A stretch of DNA of 64,000 nucleotides from Alteromonadaceae bacterium (GTDB lineage: Bacteria > Pseudomonadota > Gammaproteobacteria > Enterobacterales > Alteromonadaceae). The position numbers were made by a program, and so were the translations under genes. Where the stretch lies: contig WKFJ01000014.1 in the NCBI GenBank assembly GCA_014872785.1, positions 186,001 to 250,000 of the forward strand, in the 5' to 3' direction. The notes under the pieces are model-generated. The model saw only the letters and a program-made list of their open reading frames with translations, was not told where the DNA came from and ran no database searches. Shown piece by piece: positions 44,584 to 54,390 of the stretch (position 1 is the stretch's first letter; each line of letters starts with the position of its first letter).

Positions 44584-45482
44584 TTAACAAGCGAAGTCTT
44601 GGTTTCTTCTGAAGGGGAGACGCCAAAGTGGCGTTTGTATTCTCGGCTAAATTGCCCAGCGTTGTTGTAACCCACACTGTTAAAAGCAGCGCTCACGCTT
44701 TCACCTTGCATTATTAAGCTGCGGGCACGTCCTAATTTCACTTGCTTGGCATACTGCACAGGTGAGATATGCATGACCTCTTTGAAGCGCTTCTGAAACC
44801 CAGAATTGCTCATATTGACTTGTTTAGCGAGCTCTTCCACCGAGGTTGCGCTTTGAATATTCTGATGAATAAATTCAACAGCTTTGGATATTTGATGCAC
44901 CTTGCCACTGTTGTGAACAAAGTCTATCAGCGGTGCATTGGCAGGTTGCGAGAGCAATCTAAAATACAGTTCGTCTTCTAAATTCTCGCCGAGCACCGCC
45001 ATTTCCAATGGGTTTTGGCACCTGCGCAATATACTTAATAAAGTTGCCAAAAGCTCGCTATCAAGCGGTGAGCTGTATATGACTGAATGGTGTTTGTGTT
45101 GTTCTCTAGGGGCGGCAAAGTTAGCGTGTTGCATGCGCATAAGCACGTTTGCCAGCTTTACCTTGTTGATGTAAATACCAATGCCAAACAAGGGCGAGTC
45201 GCTATTGCCTTCAAGTGTTTCAAAGCGCACCGGCATAGGGGTTAACAAGGTCAAATAATTGGGAGGCGATTGCACATAACTCTTGCCTTCCACCGTTACC
45301 CTTTTTTTGCCTTGTAGAATAATGCTGATACCGGCATCGCATACGTCAGTGGTTTTTTCATGAGCGTCGGTGTGTTTAAAAATTACCAGACCTGGCATCG
45401 GTAGTTCCAGCATACCTGTATCCGAGATCAGGCCGTTTATCTCGTCACATAGGCTGTTTATTAGCGATTGTTGCTGAGCCAT
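44580..45482 (-). CDS. AraC-family regulator (AraC_N type)
   Basis: A 300-residue regulator with an N-terminal cupin-like AraC_N domain (IILQGKKRVTVEGKSYVQSP, then YLTLLTPMPVRFETLEG) and a C-terminal AraC DNA-binding unit (LAKQVNMSNSGFQKRFKEV, SPVQYAKQVKLGRARSL, GYNNAGQFSREYKRHFG). AraC_N regulators often control dehydrogenases. It is divergent from the iorAB-type genes with a 176-base gap, so it probably regulates them. Confidence 0.88.
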   Translation of the reverse strand: MAQQQSLINSLCDEINGLISDTGMLELPMPGLVIFKHTDAHEKTTDVCDAGISIILQGKKRVTVEGKSYVQSPPNYLTLLTPMPVRFETLEGNSDSPLFGIGIYINKVKLANVLMRMQHANFAAPREQHKHHSVIYSSPLDSELLATLLSILRRCQNPLEMAVLGENLEDELYFRLLSQPANAPLIDFVHNSGKVHQISKAVEFIHQNIQSATSVEELAKQVNMSNSGFQKRFKEVMHISPVQYAKQVKLGRARSLIMQGESVSAAFNSVGYNNAGQFSREYKRHFGVSPSEETKTSLVN

Positions 45483-45658
45483 CGTTTTCTCCTATTTATG
45501 CTGGATAGTGTAAGTAATAAAACAAAAATTACCAAAATTTAATAATTGTTTGCTGGAATGTGTAAGAGATTAATCGTTTTGTGTACGTGTTTTTTATCTA
45601 TTTAAGGCTAGAATTTAAACAATTGAATAGGCATCCAGAGCAGAAGAGGTCGTTTAAT

Positions 45659-46186
45659 ATGATCAGTTTTTCCTTAAACGGAGAGCAAGTCTCCACTGAC
45701 GTATCTCCCGATACCCCATTATTGTGGGTAGTTAGAGAACACTTTGCGTTAACCGGTCCTAAATTTGGTTGTGGTATGGGGCTTTGCGGTGCATGTACTA
45801 TGCATTTCAATGGTACCGCTGTACGCACCTGCGTGTTACCTGTGGCGGCGGTGGCCAATAGTGAAGTGACTACTATAGAAGGAGTGGGTACGCCTGAAGA
45901 CCTACATGTAGTGCAGCAGGCGTGGATTAAGAACAACGTGCCTCAATGTGGTTATTGCCAATCTGGTCAAATTATGTCGGCGATATCACTGCTAAAGACC
46001 AATCCTAATCCCAGTGACAAAGAGATTGATGATGCTATGAGTGGCAACATATGCCGCTGCGGTACTTACCCTAGAATCAAGCAAGCGATTCACGATGCTG
46101 CAGGGGCGATGCAAACAGGCGTCGTGCTGTTTGACCCGAAAAAAGAGCTCGAACTTGAGCCAACTGAACAAGGAGAGCTCGCATGA
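45659..46186 (+). CDS. iorA: 2Fe-2S subunit of an Ior-type aldehyde/isoquinoline oxidoreductase
   Basis: From the ATG at 45659 (GAGG upstream) it is 175 residues. The plant-type 2Fe-2S cluster ligands are CGMGLCGAC...C (from about residue 40), and the second cluster motif CGYCQSGQ and [12 protein letters not shown] follow. Such small subunits pair with a large molybdenum subunit to form xanthine-oxidase-type hydroxylases. It overlaps iorB by four bases (ATGA), so translation is coupled. The AraC gene is divergent upstream. Confidence 0.9.
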   Translation: MISFSLNGEQVSTDVSPDTPLLWVVREHFALTGPKFGCGMGLCGACTMHFNGTAVRTCVLPVAAVANSEVTTIEGVGTPEDLHVVQQAWIKNNVPQCGYCQSGQIMSAISLLKTNPNPSDKEIDDAMSGNICRCGTYPRIKQAIHDAAGAMQTGVVLFDPKKELELEPTEQGELA

Positions 46187-48393
46187 CACAGGCTGTGAAT
46201 ATCTCATTATCCAGAAGAAGCTTTCTCAAAGCCTCTGGGGTTGCAACTGGTGGTTTAGTCGTGGCAACGTCATTGCAAGGTTGTGGTTCATCGGCCAAGC
46301 CTGTCCCTTATGCCAAGGACTTTCAGCCAAATGCGTTTTTGCAGGTAAGCGCAAAAGGCGATGTCTTGTTTCTAATTCCCAATGCCGAAATGGGGCAGGG
46401 AATCAAAATGGGCTTAAGCACACTGGTGGCGGAAGAACTCAATATGGCACCAGCGGCAGTTGAAACCAAATTTGCCGGGTCTCACAAAGCCTATAACATG
46501 CCAAGTATGGGCGCGCAGATCACAGGTGGCAGCACTACCATCAAAGAGCGCTTTTTACCGCTGCGTCAGGCCGCCGCGTCGGTTGCAGATGTAATGCTCA
46601 GTGCTGCTGCACGAGATTTAGGTGTAGCGAAATCCGAACTTACACTACGCAATAAACAGATAGTTCACGCCGGCAAGCAATACGACTGGGCTCAGTTTAT
46701 TGCAACTGCGAAAACGCTACCCGTCGCTGAATCCATAGCTCTTAAGTCGCCGAAAGACTTTACCCTTATTGGTAAAGATCGCACACCTCGTACAGATGCG
46801 ATTGCCAAGGTAACCGGAAGCGCCGAGTTTGGCATGGATGTAAAAGTGCCAAATGCAAAAGTAGCGGTCGTCGTGGCTTCGCCAGTTTATGGTGGCTCGG
46901 TTAAAAGCTTTGATGCTACAAATGCTAAATCAATGTCGGGCGTTCAGCACGTTGTCACTATTTTTAACGGGGTGGCGATAGTTGCCGACACTTACTGGCA
47001 AGCGCGACAGGCCGCAAAAAGCGTTAGCGTTGAGTGGAACAATCCTGAACTAGCCAAATATTCAAACAGCAATCTGGAGACAGAATTGCAACAAGCGCTT
47101 GATAGCGAAGAAGGGTTAAATGCCTTCGAGCAAGGCGACACAGAAAAAGCGTTTGCTAAGGCCAAGAAAACACATTCTGCGCAATACAAAGCGCCTTATT
47201 TGGCGCATGCGACGATGGAGCCTATGAATTGCACGGTACAAATTAAAAATGGTGCAATGGATGTGTGGATCCCGACACAAGCACCGGGACTGGCTGCTCA
47301 AGTCGCCTCAGAGCACAGCGGCATTTCCAGAGAAAATATTCGCATCCACAGTACCTTTCTAGGCGGAGGTTTCGGCAGACGGGCAGGGCATGATTACCTT
47401 GCGCAAGCGGCCGAAATTGCGCTCCAAACAGGAGAAACCATTCAGCTGGTATGGAGTCGTGAAGACGACACCCAACAGGGTTACTACCGTCCTATCTCTT
47501 GGGTTAAGTTTGACGCGGGGCTAGACGATGCCGGTAAGCTATCTGCCTGGCAGGTAAAAAGAGCCGGTCCCAACGTATTTCCTTATCTTGCCGATGAAGT
47601 CTTTGGCGCATTAGTGCCTGAGTTCTTGCCTAAAGGTATGGTTGATTGGATTAGTAAGCGTCCATACGGCGTATTTGCCGATTGGACGACGGATCATTCT
47701 AGCGTCGAGGGTCTATACGAAGACTACGATATCGAGAATAAAACAGCATTACACGAAACGGTTGACCCAGGGCTGAGGTGCGGCTTTTGGCGTTCGGTAG
47801 GACATTCCTTTTCAGGATTTTTCAAAGAGTGTTTTATGGATGAAATGGCGCATGAAGCAGGCGCCGATCCTGTTGCATTCAGACTCTCGCATCTCGATGG
47901 CAATCCAAGACTAAAACGAACGGTGGAATTAGCGGCCGAAAAAGCCGGCTGGGCAACTCCCAAAGCAGGACGCGCATTGGGTATTGCCACTCATAAGAGT
48001 TTTGAGTCTTATGTAGCGCAAGTAGCGGAAGTATCTGTAAGTGGCGGGCAAATCAAGGTGCATAAGGTGGTTTGCGTGATTGACTGCGGTATCGCGGTGA
48101 ACCCAGATATTGTGAAATCGCAAATGGAAAGCGGTATTAACTTTGGTTTAAGTGCGGCATTGCATCAGAAAGTCACCTTGAAAGACGGTGCAATAGAACA
48201 GAGCAATTTTCATGACTTCCAGATTTTGCGTATGAACGAAGCGCCAGACATTGAGGTGCACATTGTGCAAAGTGAAGAAGCGCCCACTGGAGTAGGTGAA
48301 CCCGGCACACCACCTATCGCGGCAGCTGTGGCCAATGCGGTGTTCGCAGCTAGCGGTAAGCGTTTACGCGAGCTGCCTTTGTCTATGGCGTGA
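46183..48393 (+). CDS. iorB: Molybdenum subunit of an Ior-type oxidoreductase, Tat signal
   Basis: A 736-residue subunit with a Tat signal ([20 protein letters not shown]). It carries the xanthine-oxidase-family large fold: [20 protein letters not shown], the [20 protein letters not shown] segment, the [11 protein letters not shown] molybdopterin contact, [20 protein letters not shown] and the C-terminal [18 protein letters not shown] containing the catalytic Glu. It oxidises aldehydes or aromatic N-heterocycles in isoquinoline 1-oxidoreductase type enzymes. Cytochrome and insertion proteins are not adjacent. A terminator follows. Confidence 0.92.
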   Translation: MTQAVNISLSRRSFLKASGVATGGLVVATSLQGCGSSAKPVPYAKDFQPNAFLQVSAKGDVLFLIPNAEMGQGIKMGLSTLVAEELNMAPAAVETKFAGSHKAYNMPSMGAQITGGSTTIKERFLPLRQAAASVADVMLSAAARDLGVAKSELTLRNKQIVHAGKQYDWAQFIATAKTLPVAESIALKSPKDFTLIGKDRTPRTDAIAKVTGSAEFGMDVKVPNAKVAVVVASPVYGGSVKSFDATNAKSMSGVQHVVTIFNGVAIVADTYWQARQAAKSVSVEWNNPELAKYSNSNLETELQQALDSEEGLNAFEQGDTEKAFAKAKKTHSAQYKAPYLAHATMEPMNCTVQIKNGAMDVWIPTQAPGLAAQVASEHSGISRENIRIHSTFLGGGFGRRAGHDYLAQAAEIALQTGETIQLVWSREDDTQQGYYRPISWVKFDAGLDDAGKLSAWQVKRAGPNVFPYLADEVFGALVPEFLPKGMVDWISKRPYGVFADWTTDHSSVEGLYEDYDIENKTALHETVDPGLRCGFWRSVGHSFSGFFKECFMDEMAHEAGADPVAFRLSHLDGNPRLKRTVELAAEKAGWATPKAGRALGIATHKSFESYVAQVAEVSVSGGQIKVHKVVCVIDCGIAVNPDIVKSQMESGINFGLSAALHQKVTLKDGAIEQSNFHDFQILRMNEAPDIEVHIVQSEEAPTGVGEPGTPPIAAAVANAVFAASGKRLRELPLSMA

Positions 48394-48421
48394 TTGATGT
48401 AATCGCGGTTAAAACAGCAAT

Positions 48422-48448
48422 AAAAAAGTCCCTTTCGGGACTTTTTTT
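48422..48448. terminator. Terminator after iorB
   Basis: AAAAAAGTCCC and GGGACTTTTTTT pair around TTTC. The arms are A- and T-rich on both sides, so it serves iorB and the convergent methyltransferase gene. Confidence 0.9.
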
Positions 48449-48464
48449 GACTGTACGCTGTGGC

Positions 48465-49286
48465 TTATATTTTTTCGAATAACAAGGTCATTCGATTGGA
48501 TTCGCCGACTTTCTTCAGCTTTTCTGCGTTGGCTTCGTCACGCAGACTTGGCGGTAAAGACCAAACACCCCATTCGAGGTTATCGCGAATAACATTGTCT
48601 TTGGGGTTATTGTGGAAATACGCTTCAGCCACGAGTTTAAATCCGTGTGCTTTTGCGACAGAAATCACGTAGCTTTTCGGTAGATAACCTTTACGAGCTG
48701 TCGCAACCGGGTCAAAACCTTCAGGTGCCTGATGTTGTACGATGCCTAATTTGCCGCCTTTTTTCAGCATCTCGTTATATTGTGCAAACGCCACACCTAG
48801 TTGGTTGCTGTTTTGTAGCCCGTGTAGACCGCGGAAGGTCAGTACCACATCAGCGTCTTTTGCACCTTCAGCGACGGGTAAGTCAGTGCCAAAATCCACT
48901 ACCTGTACGTTGCCGTACACAGCTGCATTATCAGCTAGTTTTTTGTCATAGTTATTTCTTGAGCGAGCTCGGTATTCAGACTTGTTGTCCTTACTGTAAT
49001 GCGCTGCAACGAAGGTACCTTTGTCTTTGAGCATAGGTGCCAAAATTTCAGTGTACCAACCGCCACCAGGCATGATTTCAACCACTTTGCTATCGGGTTT
49101 TACACCGAAAAAGGCCAACGTTTGAAAAGGTTTGCGAAACTCATCACGCAGTTTGTTTTTGTCGCTGCGATGGCTGTGGTCAAACGCTTCTGCTGAATGC
49201 GCACCATGACCATCGGCAAAGGTTGGCGTGGCTAGACCTAAGCTTGCTGTTGCCAAAAGGCTGAGGGTGAGAGCCTTAAATTTCAT
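48465..49286 (-). CDS. Secreted SAM-dependent methyltransferase-like protein
   Basis: A 273-residue protein with a signal peptide (KALTLSLLATASLGLATPTFA) followed by DGHGAHSAEAFDHSHR. The methyltransferase fold reads FFGVKPDSKVVEIMPGGGWYTEIL, DADVVLTFRGLHGLQ and KLGIVQHQAPEG, as in COG4798 proteins, which are exported although SAM is cytoplasmic. Substrate and SAM binding are unproven. Confidence 0.75.
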   Translation of the reverse strand: MKFKALTLSLLATASLGLATPTFADGHGAHSAEAFDHSHRSDKNKLRDEFRKPFQTLAFFGVKPDSKVVEIMPGGGWYTEILAPMLKDKGTFVAAHYSKDNKSEYRARSRNNYDKKLADNAAVYGNVQVVDFGTDLPVAEGAKDADVVLTFRGLHGLQNSNQLGVAFAQYNEMLKKGGKLGIVQHQAPEGFDPVATARKGYLPKSYVISVAKAHGFKLVAEAYFHNNPKDNVIRDNLEWGVWSLPPSLRDEANAEKLKKVGESNRMTLLFEKI

Positions 49287-49420
49287 CCTGTATCTCCGTG
49301 TTAGGTTGGTTTAATTTATTCTACTTATTAACGCATCTAACGATGCACAAATTTATTGATTGAGCACTACTACGTATCAAGCTCACTTTTAGCGCACTGC
49401 TATGTTTTGATGAACTTGAT

Positions 49421-50737
49421 TTATTTGGCAACTAAAGGCACCAAAACTAATTCTTGCTGCGGCGGTATTAGGTATCGAGCGCCATCGTCAGTAATTACCA
49501 CCATTTCTTCGACCGAAATGGTTTTTGTGGTGCCATCAGGGCGTTTCCACGCGTGAAAACCATCGAACGCGAAGGTCATACCCGCTTTTAACTTTTTATG
49601 TGCCGCAGGGCGAACCATTTTGGCACGTGAACCACCCAGGTTTGGGCCGGTGTCATGAGCAACATAGCCAACGGGGTGTCCCGTACTCCACATCACATAT
49701 TCTGACCCGGTTCGTTTCATAACTTCGCTTTGGGCCGCGTCAACATCAAAGCCAGTGACGCCCGGTTTCATTGCGTTAAAGGCGGCAAAACCACCGTCTC
49801 GACCTGATTCCCAGTAATATTGAATATCTTTTGGTGGCTTAGTTTCACCTGGTTTTAGCACGTAGGCGAAGCGTTGAATGTCGGTTACCCAACGATCGAA
49901 CACGCGAATGCCAAAATCTGTTTGAATGACATCGCCGGGCATGATGACCTTATTGGTGGAATGGGAATGGCCTCTGTCAGGCCCTGAATTAACATTGGGG
50001 TTTTGCTCAGGTGCCCAGGCATCGGTAACGCCATGTTCCGCCATTTTGCGTTTTAGAAACTTGGCGACATCGGCATCTGTGGTTTTGCCGGGAATAATCT
50101 GTTGGTAGGCTTCAATTTGCCATTTGGCGGTAAGCGCCGCCGCGTGGGTCATGATTTCGACCTCTGCAGGCAACTTAATTGACAACCACTCGTATACCAG
50201 TTCTTCGGCACTGACTAAGCGTTGGCTGTACTTATCGCCCAACAAGCTTTCAAGTGTCATACGTTGACTGTAGCTGAGCCCATCGGCTTGTGCGTTACTG
50301 GACGATGAATTAACGGCAATGCGTTTAAATGGTTTATTCAATATGAAATCTACAGCCATTTTTAATGCCGAGTCACCACGTGGCACGGCAATGACCTTGT
50401 CGTGTATTTTTTGTTCGGCCAAGGCGGTGGCTTCCCCGATGGGTGAGAATACCAAAGAGTGAAACTTATTCTGTTCTAAATAAAAAAGATACGCTGTGGT
50501 TGAGCCTGCATTTTCACAACCTATGTGATCGGCAAGTGGGTCGTTGTTATTTTCACGGCAAACTCCCAGCCACAAGTCGACGTTGGCTGCTTGCATGGCG
50601 TTAGGCAAGAGTTCACTAATCCGCTGTTTGCGTATATCTGGCCATGGATTGGGTTGGTCTAAAAACGAAGTGGCATGAGTGGCCAGCGGATGTAAAAAAA
50701 GTACGAATAAACAATAGCCTAGTAGTGGTTTAAACAC
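49421..50737 (-). CDS. Secreted M24-family (Xaa-Pro type) peptidase
   Basis: With the GTG at 50737 as start it is 438 residues with a signal peptide (LLGYCLFVLFLHPLATHA). The C-terminal part is the pita-bread M24 fold: PNVNSGPDRGHSH, VIQTDFGIR (first metal Asp; second Asp in VTDIQRFAY), GHPVGYVAHDTGPN (metal His), ending GMTFAFDGFHAW and ISVEEMVVI (metal Glu). It probably cleaves Xaa-Pro peptides in the periplasm. An ATG at 50851 would add a leader that hides the signal, so I prefer GTG. Confidence 0.82.
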   Translation of the reverse strand: MFKPLLGYCLFVLFLHPLATHATSFLDQPNPWPDIRKQRISELLPNAMQAANVDLWLGVCRENNNDPLADHIGCENAGSTTAYLFYLEQNKFHSLVFSPIGEATALAEQKIHDKVIAVPRGDSALKMAVDFILNKPFKRIAVNSSSSNAQADGLSYSQRMTLESLLGDKYSQRLVSAEELVYEWLSIKLPAEVEIMTHAAALTAKWQIEAYQQIIPGKTTDADVAKFLKRKMAEHGVTDAWAPEQNPNVNSGPDRGHSHSTNKVIMPGDVIQTDFGIRVFDRWVTDIQRFAYVLKPGETKPPKDIQYYWESGRDGGFAAFNAMKPGVTGFDVDAAQSEVMKRTGSEYVMWSTGHPVGYVAHDTGPNLGGSRAKMVRPAAHKKLKAGMTFAFDGFHAWKRPDGTTKTISVEEMVVITDDGARYLIPPQQELVLVPLVAK

Positions 50738-50864
50738 AGTATCGCCCCGTTTTTTGATTGCGCAATACCTTAGCCGAGGTGAAATGATTTGGCAAAGAAT
50801 ACTGAGTAGAACAATGAATTTACGACACTCCGTAATGAGGGAGTGCCGCAAAGGTCAACGGGCT

Positions 50865-51695
50865 CTATATCGCGCCAAATTTGCCCATTTGATAATCCAT
50901 GACTGCTTGGCGCAATTCATGTTGATGATTCATAACAAATGGTCCCATATGGGCGATAGGCTCCTGCAACGGGTTGCCTTTGAAGATCAAGGCTCCTGCA
51001 CCCAGTTCACCGCCTTTGAGCTCTGTTAGTTCTGAATTATCTAGCAGAATCATATTGCCGGCGGCAATACCATTCAGTGAGCCTGTATGCACATATATCA
51101 TAGCAAGTGTACGGTCGGATAAATCCAGTTTGGCACTGCCATTAGCCTCAAGGGTAATGTCAGCAATGGCAGCATCAGCCGCCAAATTATTTATCGGTGA
51201 TTCCACGTTATTGCCAGCTAAATGCCAATCGCCTGCAAGGGCTTTTAACTGCGCGCCTGTATTATTGCTCGCTACTGGCAGGCCAGTTTCGGTAGAGTCT
51301 TGATATAATGCTGGGCGCAACTTATCTTTCGCTGGCATATTGACCCAGATTTGGAAACCGTGCATGCCTGCTTCGGCATCGGCTATAGGCATTTCCGAAT
51401 GAACGACGCCAAAACCTGTGCTCATCCATTGGACATCGCCATCTGCAATAACTTTTTTATTGCCCATTTGATCTTGGTGTTCGAATCCGCCCTTAATAAT
51501 GTAGGTAAAGGTTTCCATGCCTCTGTGAGGATGCGCAGGAAAGCCTCCCATGTAGTCCGCTTTGTCATCAGATTTTAATTCATCAACCATCAGGAAGGGA
51601 TCTAACAGCTTCCCAGCAAAATCGGCTACACGCGCGATTTTTACACCGTCACCGTCTTGCGTTGCCTGACTTGGTATCGTCTGTAAAATTTTCAT
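50865..51695 (-). CDS. Pirin-family protein
   Basis: A 276-residue bicupin of the pirin family. The N-terminal cupin shows MGGFPAHPHRGMETFTYIIK, DGDVQWMSTGFGVVHSEMP with the metal ligands His, His, His and Glu, and the C-terminal part GSLNGIAAGNMILLD and GNPLQEPIAHMGPFVMNH. Pirins bind Fe or other metals, and the E. coli homologue YhhW has quercetinase activity. The role here is open. Confidence 0.87.
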   Translation of the reverse strand: MKILQTIPSQATQDGDGVKIARVADFAGKLLDPFLMVDELKSDDKADYMGGFPAHPHRGMETFTYIIKGGFEHQDQMGNKKVIADGDVQWMSTGFGVVHSEMPIADAEAGMHGFQIWVNMPAKDKLRPALYQDSTETGLPVASNNTGAQLKALAGDWHLAGNNVESPINNLAADAAIADITLEANGSAKLDLSDRTLAMIYVHTGSLNGIAAGNMILLDNSELTELKGGELGAGALIFKGNPLQEPIAHMGPFVMNHQHELRQAVMDYQMGKFGAI

Positions 51696-51892
51696 AATGT
51701 CATCCTGTTTGATTTCAATGACCTTAGTTTATTTTCTTTATATGCGAATTAAAATTGCAAAATAATGACAATAAAGTTCTAAATATTAGAACTAACTCTT
51801 TCTGAATCTTAGAGCCAACTCGTTCTAAATATTAGAATTAATTCGTTGTAAATATTTGCATCTGTGAGGCTGCATCCCATAACTATGAAGTT

Positions 51893-52159
51893 AGAGCCTG
51901 TTGAACTTTGCAGTATAAGTTTTGTTCAATCTGAGCGCTTTCTGGTCGCGGCATTGCTTTGTAGGCCTAGTGGACTAAGTCAAAAAGCAACAACAAAGAG
52001 CAGGATGCGCACAGGAAGAACCCTTCGGGCAGCGCTTGTTTGGTATTTCTACTGCGTTATCGCCTTTTTATGTAGAGCAACTACACTACAAAGACTCTGC
52101 CTTATATAAATACCAAACAAACTGCTGCAAAATAATACTGCAAAGTTCAACAGGCTCTT
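51893..52159. mobile_element. 267-bp MITE-like element with 24-bp terminal inverted repeats
   Basis: The left end AGAGCCTGTTGAACTTTGCA continues to 51916 and is exactly repeated, inverted, at 52136-52159. Inside, TTGTTTGGTATTT (about 52038) and AAATACCAAACAA form a second inverted pair. No open frame for a transposase is seen. The short length and nested pairs are those of a non-autonomous element. No clear target duplication was found. It lies between pirin and a secreted hydrolase gene and displaced no gene. Confidence 0.8.
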
Positions 52160-52195
52160 GTATGTAGAGCATTAAATTGAGGGAAGAAACATAAA

Positions 52196-52873
52196 ATGAT
52201 AATAAGGAAACTCTGCACTGCGCTACTGTTTTCAGCGGTTGCCACGGTTACTAATGCAGGAGAGGTGTATAGCCAACTGCCAAGCGAAATAAAAGCGTCT
52301 GATGCCTACGTATTTTATTCTCATGGCTATATTGTCGAAGGTGACAATCCAACGCCCAGAGATTCTCGTTTTGGTTGGGGAAAGTATGACTTTCCTGCAA
52401 TTAAAAAAAGTTTAGCTGATTCGCCGTTTCACGTTATCGCGACCCACAGGTCAAAAAATACCAACCCATTTGACTACTCAAAATCACTTGCAAAACAAGT
52501 GAGAACCTTGCTTGAGGCCGGTGTTAAGCCTTCTAATATTACCATCATGGGTTTTTCTCGCGGCGCATTTATCACCGGGCTCACCTCAAATTTACTGAAG
52601 GACACGCCTGTAAATACCATCATTCTTGCGGGGTGTGGACGTTTGGTGACCAGACAACACGATGATATTTCGGTGTACGGTGATGTGCTATCGGTTTACG
52701 AGGCATCAGACCGCGCCAGCACCTGCGCGCGATTAAAAGACAAAAGCCCAGATGTGAAGTCTTATCAGGAAATCAGTATTAATACTGGATTATCACATGG
52801 TGCGTTTTACCGTCCCATTCCAGAATGGATAGAGCCAGTGAAGCAGTGGATTGTTGATAAGATGCAAAAATAG
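52196..52873 (+). CDS. Secreted alpha/beta-hydrolase-fold protein
   Basis: A 225-residue protein with a signal peptide (LCTALLFSAVATVTNA). It has YVFYSHGYIVEG and a GFSRGAF nucleophile elbow with the Ser, then a helical and strand core (TIILAGCGRLV) and GLSHGAFY where His may be catalytic. The reaction is unknown. It starts 36 bases after the MITE and may be transcribed from it. A terminator overlaps its end. Confidence 0.65.
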   Translation: MIIRKLCTALLFSAVATVTNAGEVYSQLPSEIKASDAYVFYSHGYIVEGDNPTPRDSRFGWGKYDFPAIKKSLADSPFHVIATHRSKNTNPFDYSKSLAKQVRTLLEAGVKPSNITIMGFSRGAFITGLTSNLLKDTPVNTIILAGCGRLVTRQHDDISVYGDVLSVYEASDRASTCARLKDKSPDVKSYQEISINTGLSHGAFYRPIPEWIEPVKQWIVDKMQK

Positions 52874-52895
52874 GGCACATTAGCCCTATTTTTTT
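52869..52895 (+). terminator. Terminator after the hydrolase gene
   Basis: AATAGGGC and GCCCTATT pair around ACATTA, followed by TTTTT. It begins inside the last codon of the gene. Confidence 0.85.
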
Positions 52896-52925
52896 AGGTT
52901 TCTAGAGTTTTGCGGCGTAAACGCT

Positions 52926-54263
52926 CTATTGCTGATTTGCCTTTGCATTGAGCTCTTTCGCCCAACGAATCAGTTGATTACTGATTCGCTCATCCCATTT
53001 GCCCGGTTTGCCAGAAAACGAATCGATGGCAGCCTCGTGTATTGTATCCCAATGGTCTAACCCCGGAAATTTATACACTTCGAAGTTTTGGTGATTATTT
53101 TTTGTTAGCACCTCTGCAATCATATCAATATCGTATTCAGACATGATCCAATCATTAGTACCCCAACGAATTTTGGCTGGCACCGTCAGTTTTGACCATT
53201 CTCCCGCAAAATTAAAGTCCTGTACTTGATGGTAGTAGCTGACGGGGCGGCCATACATATGCGCGTCGCCATGATAGTTGTGCTCAGCTAACAGAGGATT
53301 GCTATCGACAACTTGTTTATAGGTTTTCTTCTCAATCAGCATCCCGTAGTAAAGCGGAATATAAACCTTGTTAATTAGCTCGTTGACCTCTTCTTGAGTT
53401 TTGCCTTGCATGGTTTTAATTCGGCGCTCTATCTCTAACATATGTTCAAACCAGCTGCGATAGAAAGTGCCATCTGCAATGATGCCATTGAGTTTGTACT
53501 TGTTGGCAAGATAGGGCGCAAGCGCGCTACCCATACTACTGCCGTAGACAATAACTCTGTTGCTATCGACCAGGGGATGTTTAAGCAACTGTTGCAGCGC
53601 GACTTCAATACCGTTTAGCTCGACGTGAAAGTCGGTTTTTGAGCAATCTCCTTCGCTGTCACCCACGCCTGGCTTTTCAATGCGTTTTACCAGCATGCCT
53701 GATTGTTCAATGAGATTGCGAACCGAGCGAACAAAGTTGGACTTTCGTCCCGGCAGGTATTCCATGCTCGAACAACTCAAACCACCAACAATGAATATTG
53801 CCGGTAACTTGGTAGAAGTATTGGAAGGGTAGGTAATGATGCTGCGCTGTTTTATGTTGAAGTCATTTACAAAGAAGTCGTAGTCAACCTCAAGACCCGA
53901 ATAACTCTCTTTGGGTGCCGGTTCGAAGGTCACATCTGTTTGGCTGACAACGCCATTTCTCTTGTAGGTTATCCTGTAGTTTTTGTTGGCTCTGAGACCA
54001 TAAGATATTTCCCACCATACGTTGCCGTCGGTCACTAGTTGTCCATCAACGGCAATAATAATGTCGCCTTTTTGTAATTCTGTTTTTTGTAGTGCTGACT
54101 CAGGTTCAATTAACGTGATTTCTCTGCCTGTTGGTGATTGGGGTGCGAAGCTGGCGAGCCATCGAGCCCGTCTATCTTGGTTATTTTCGGCGGCGCTTAC
54201 ATTTGTACCTGATATTGGTAGAAGCCCTGTAATTATTGATATCAATAGCTTATTCATAAACAA
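52926..54263 (-). CDS. Secreted alpha/beta hydrolase with PDZ domain
   Basis: About 445 residues (ATG at 54263, or 54257). After a signal peptide (KLLISIITGLLPISGTNVSA) comes a PDZ-like domain (residues ~50-120: LQKGDIIIAVDGQLVTDG), then an alpha/beta-hydrolase domain: IFIVGGLSCSSMEYL, VVVYGSSMGSALAPYLANK (shown with nucleophile elbow GSSMGS), and a final LDHWDTIHEAA with the His. PDZ plus hydrolase is an uncommon order and may bind a peptide end and then cleave an ester or peptide bond. It is divergent from the LytTR regulator. Confidence 0.75.
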   Translation of the reverse strand: MFMNKLLISIITGLLPISGTNVSAAENNQDRRARWLASFAPQSPTGREITLIEPESALQKTELQKGDIIIAVDGQLVTDGNVWWEISYGLRANKNYRITYKRNGVVSQTDVTFEPAPKESYSGLEVDYDFFVNDFNIKQRSIITYPSNTSTKLPAIFIVGGLSCSSMEYLPGRKSNFVRSVRNLIEQSGMLVKRIEKPGVGDSEGDCSKTDFHVELNGIEVALQQLLKHPLVDSNRVIVYGSSMGSALAPYLANKYKLNGIIADGTFYRSWFEHMLEIERRIKTMQGKTQEEVNELINKVYIPLYYGMLIEKKTYKQVVDSNPLLAEHNYHGDAHMYGRPVSYYHQVQDFNFAGEWSKLTVPAKIRWGTNDWIMSEYDIDMIAEVLTKNNHQNFEVYKFPGLDHWDTIHEAAIDSFSGKPGKWDERISNQLIRWAKELNAKANQQ

Positions 54264-54390
54264 ATCCTTACCTCTTTGTCGTCGTTGAGTACTTGTGACA
54301 TTTGTTTTGCCAGCTCATACTAGTGCTCCCCGGTAAGAACCATTTATGTATTATTTGAATGACTGAAAAATTGATGCGAAACGGACGAAA

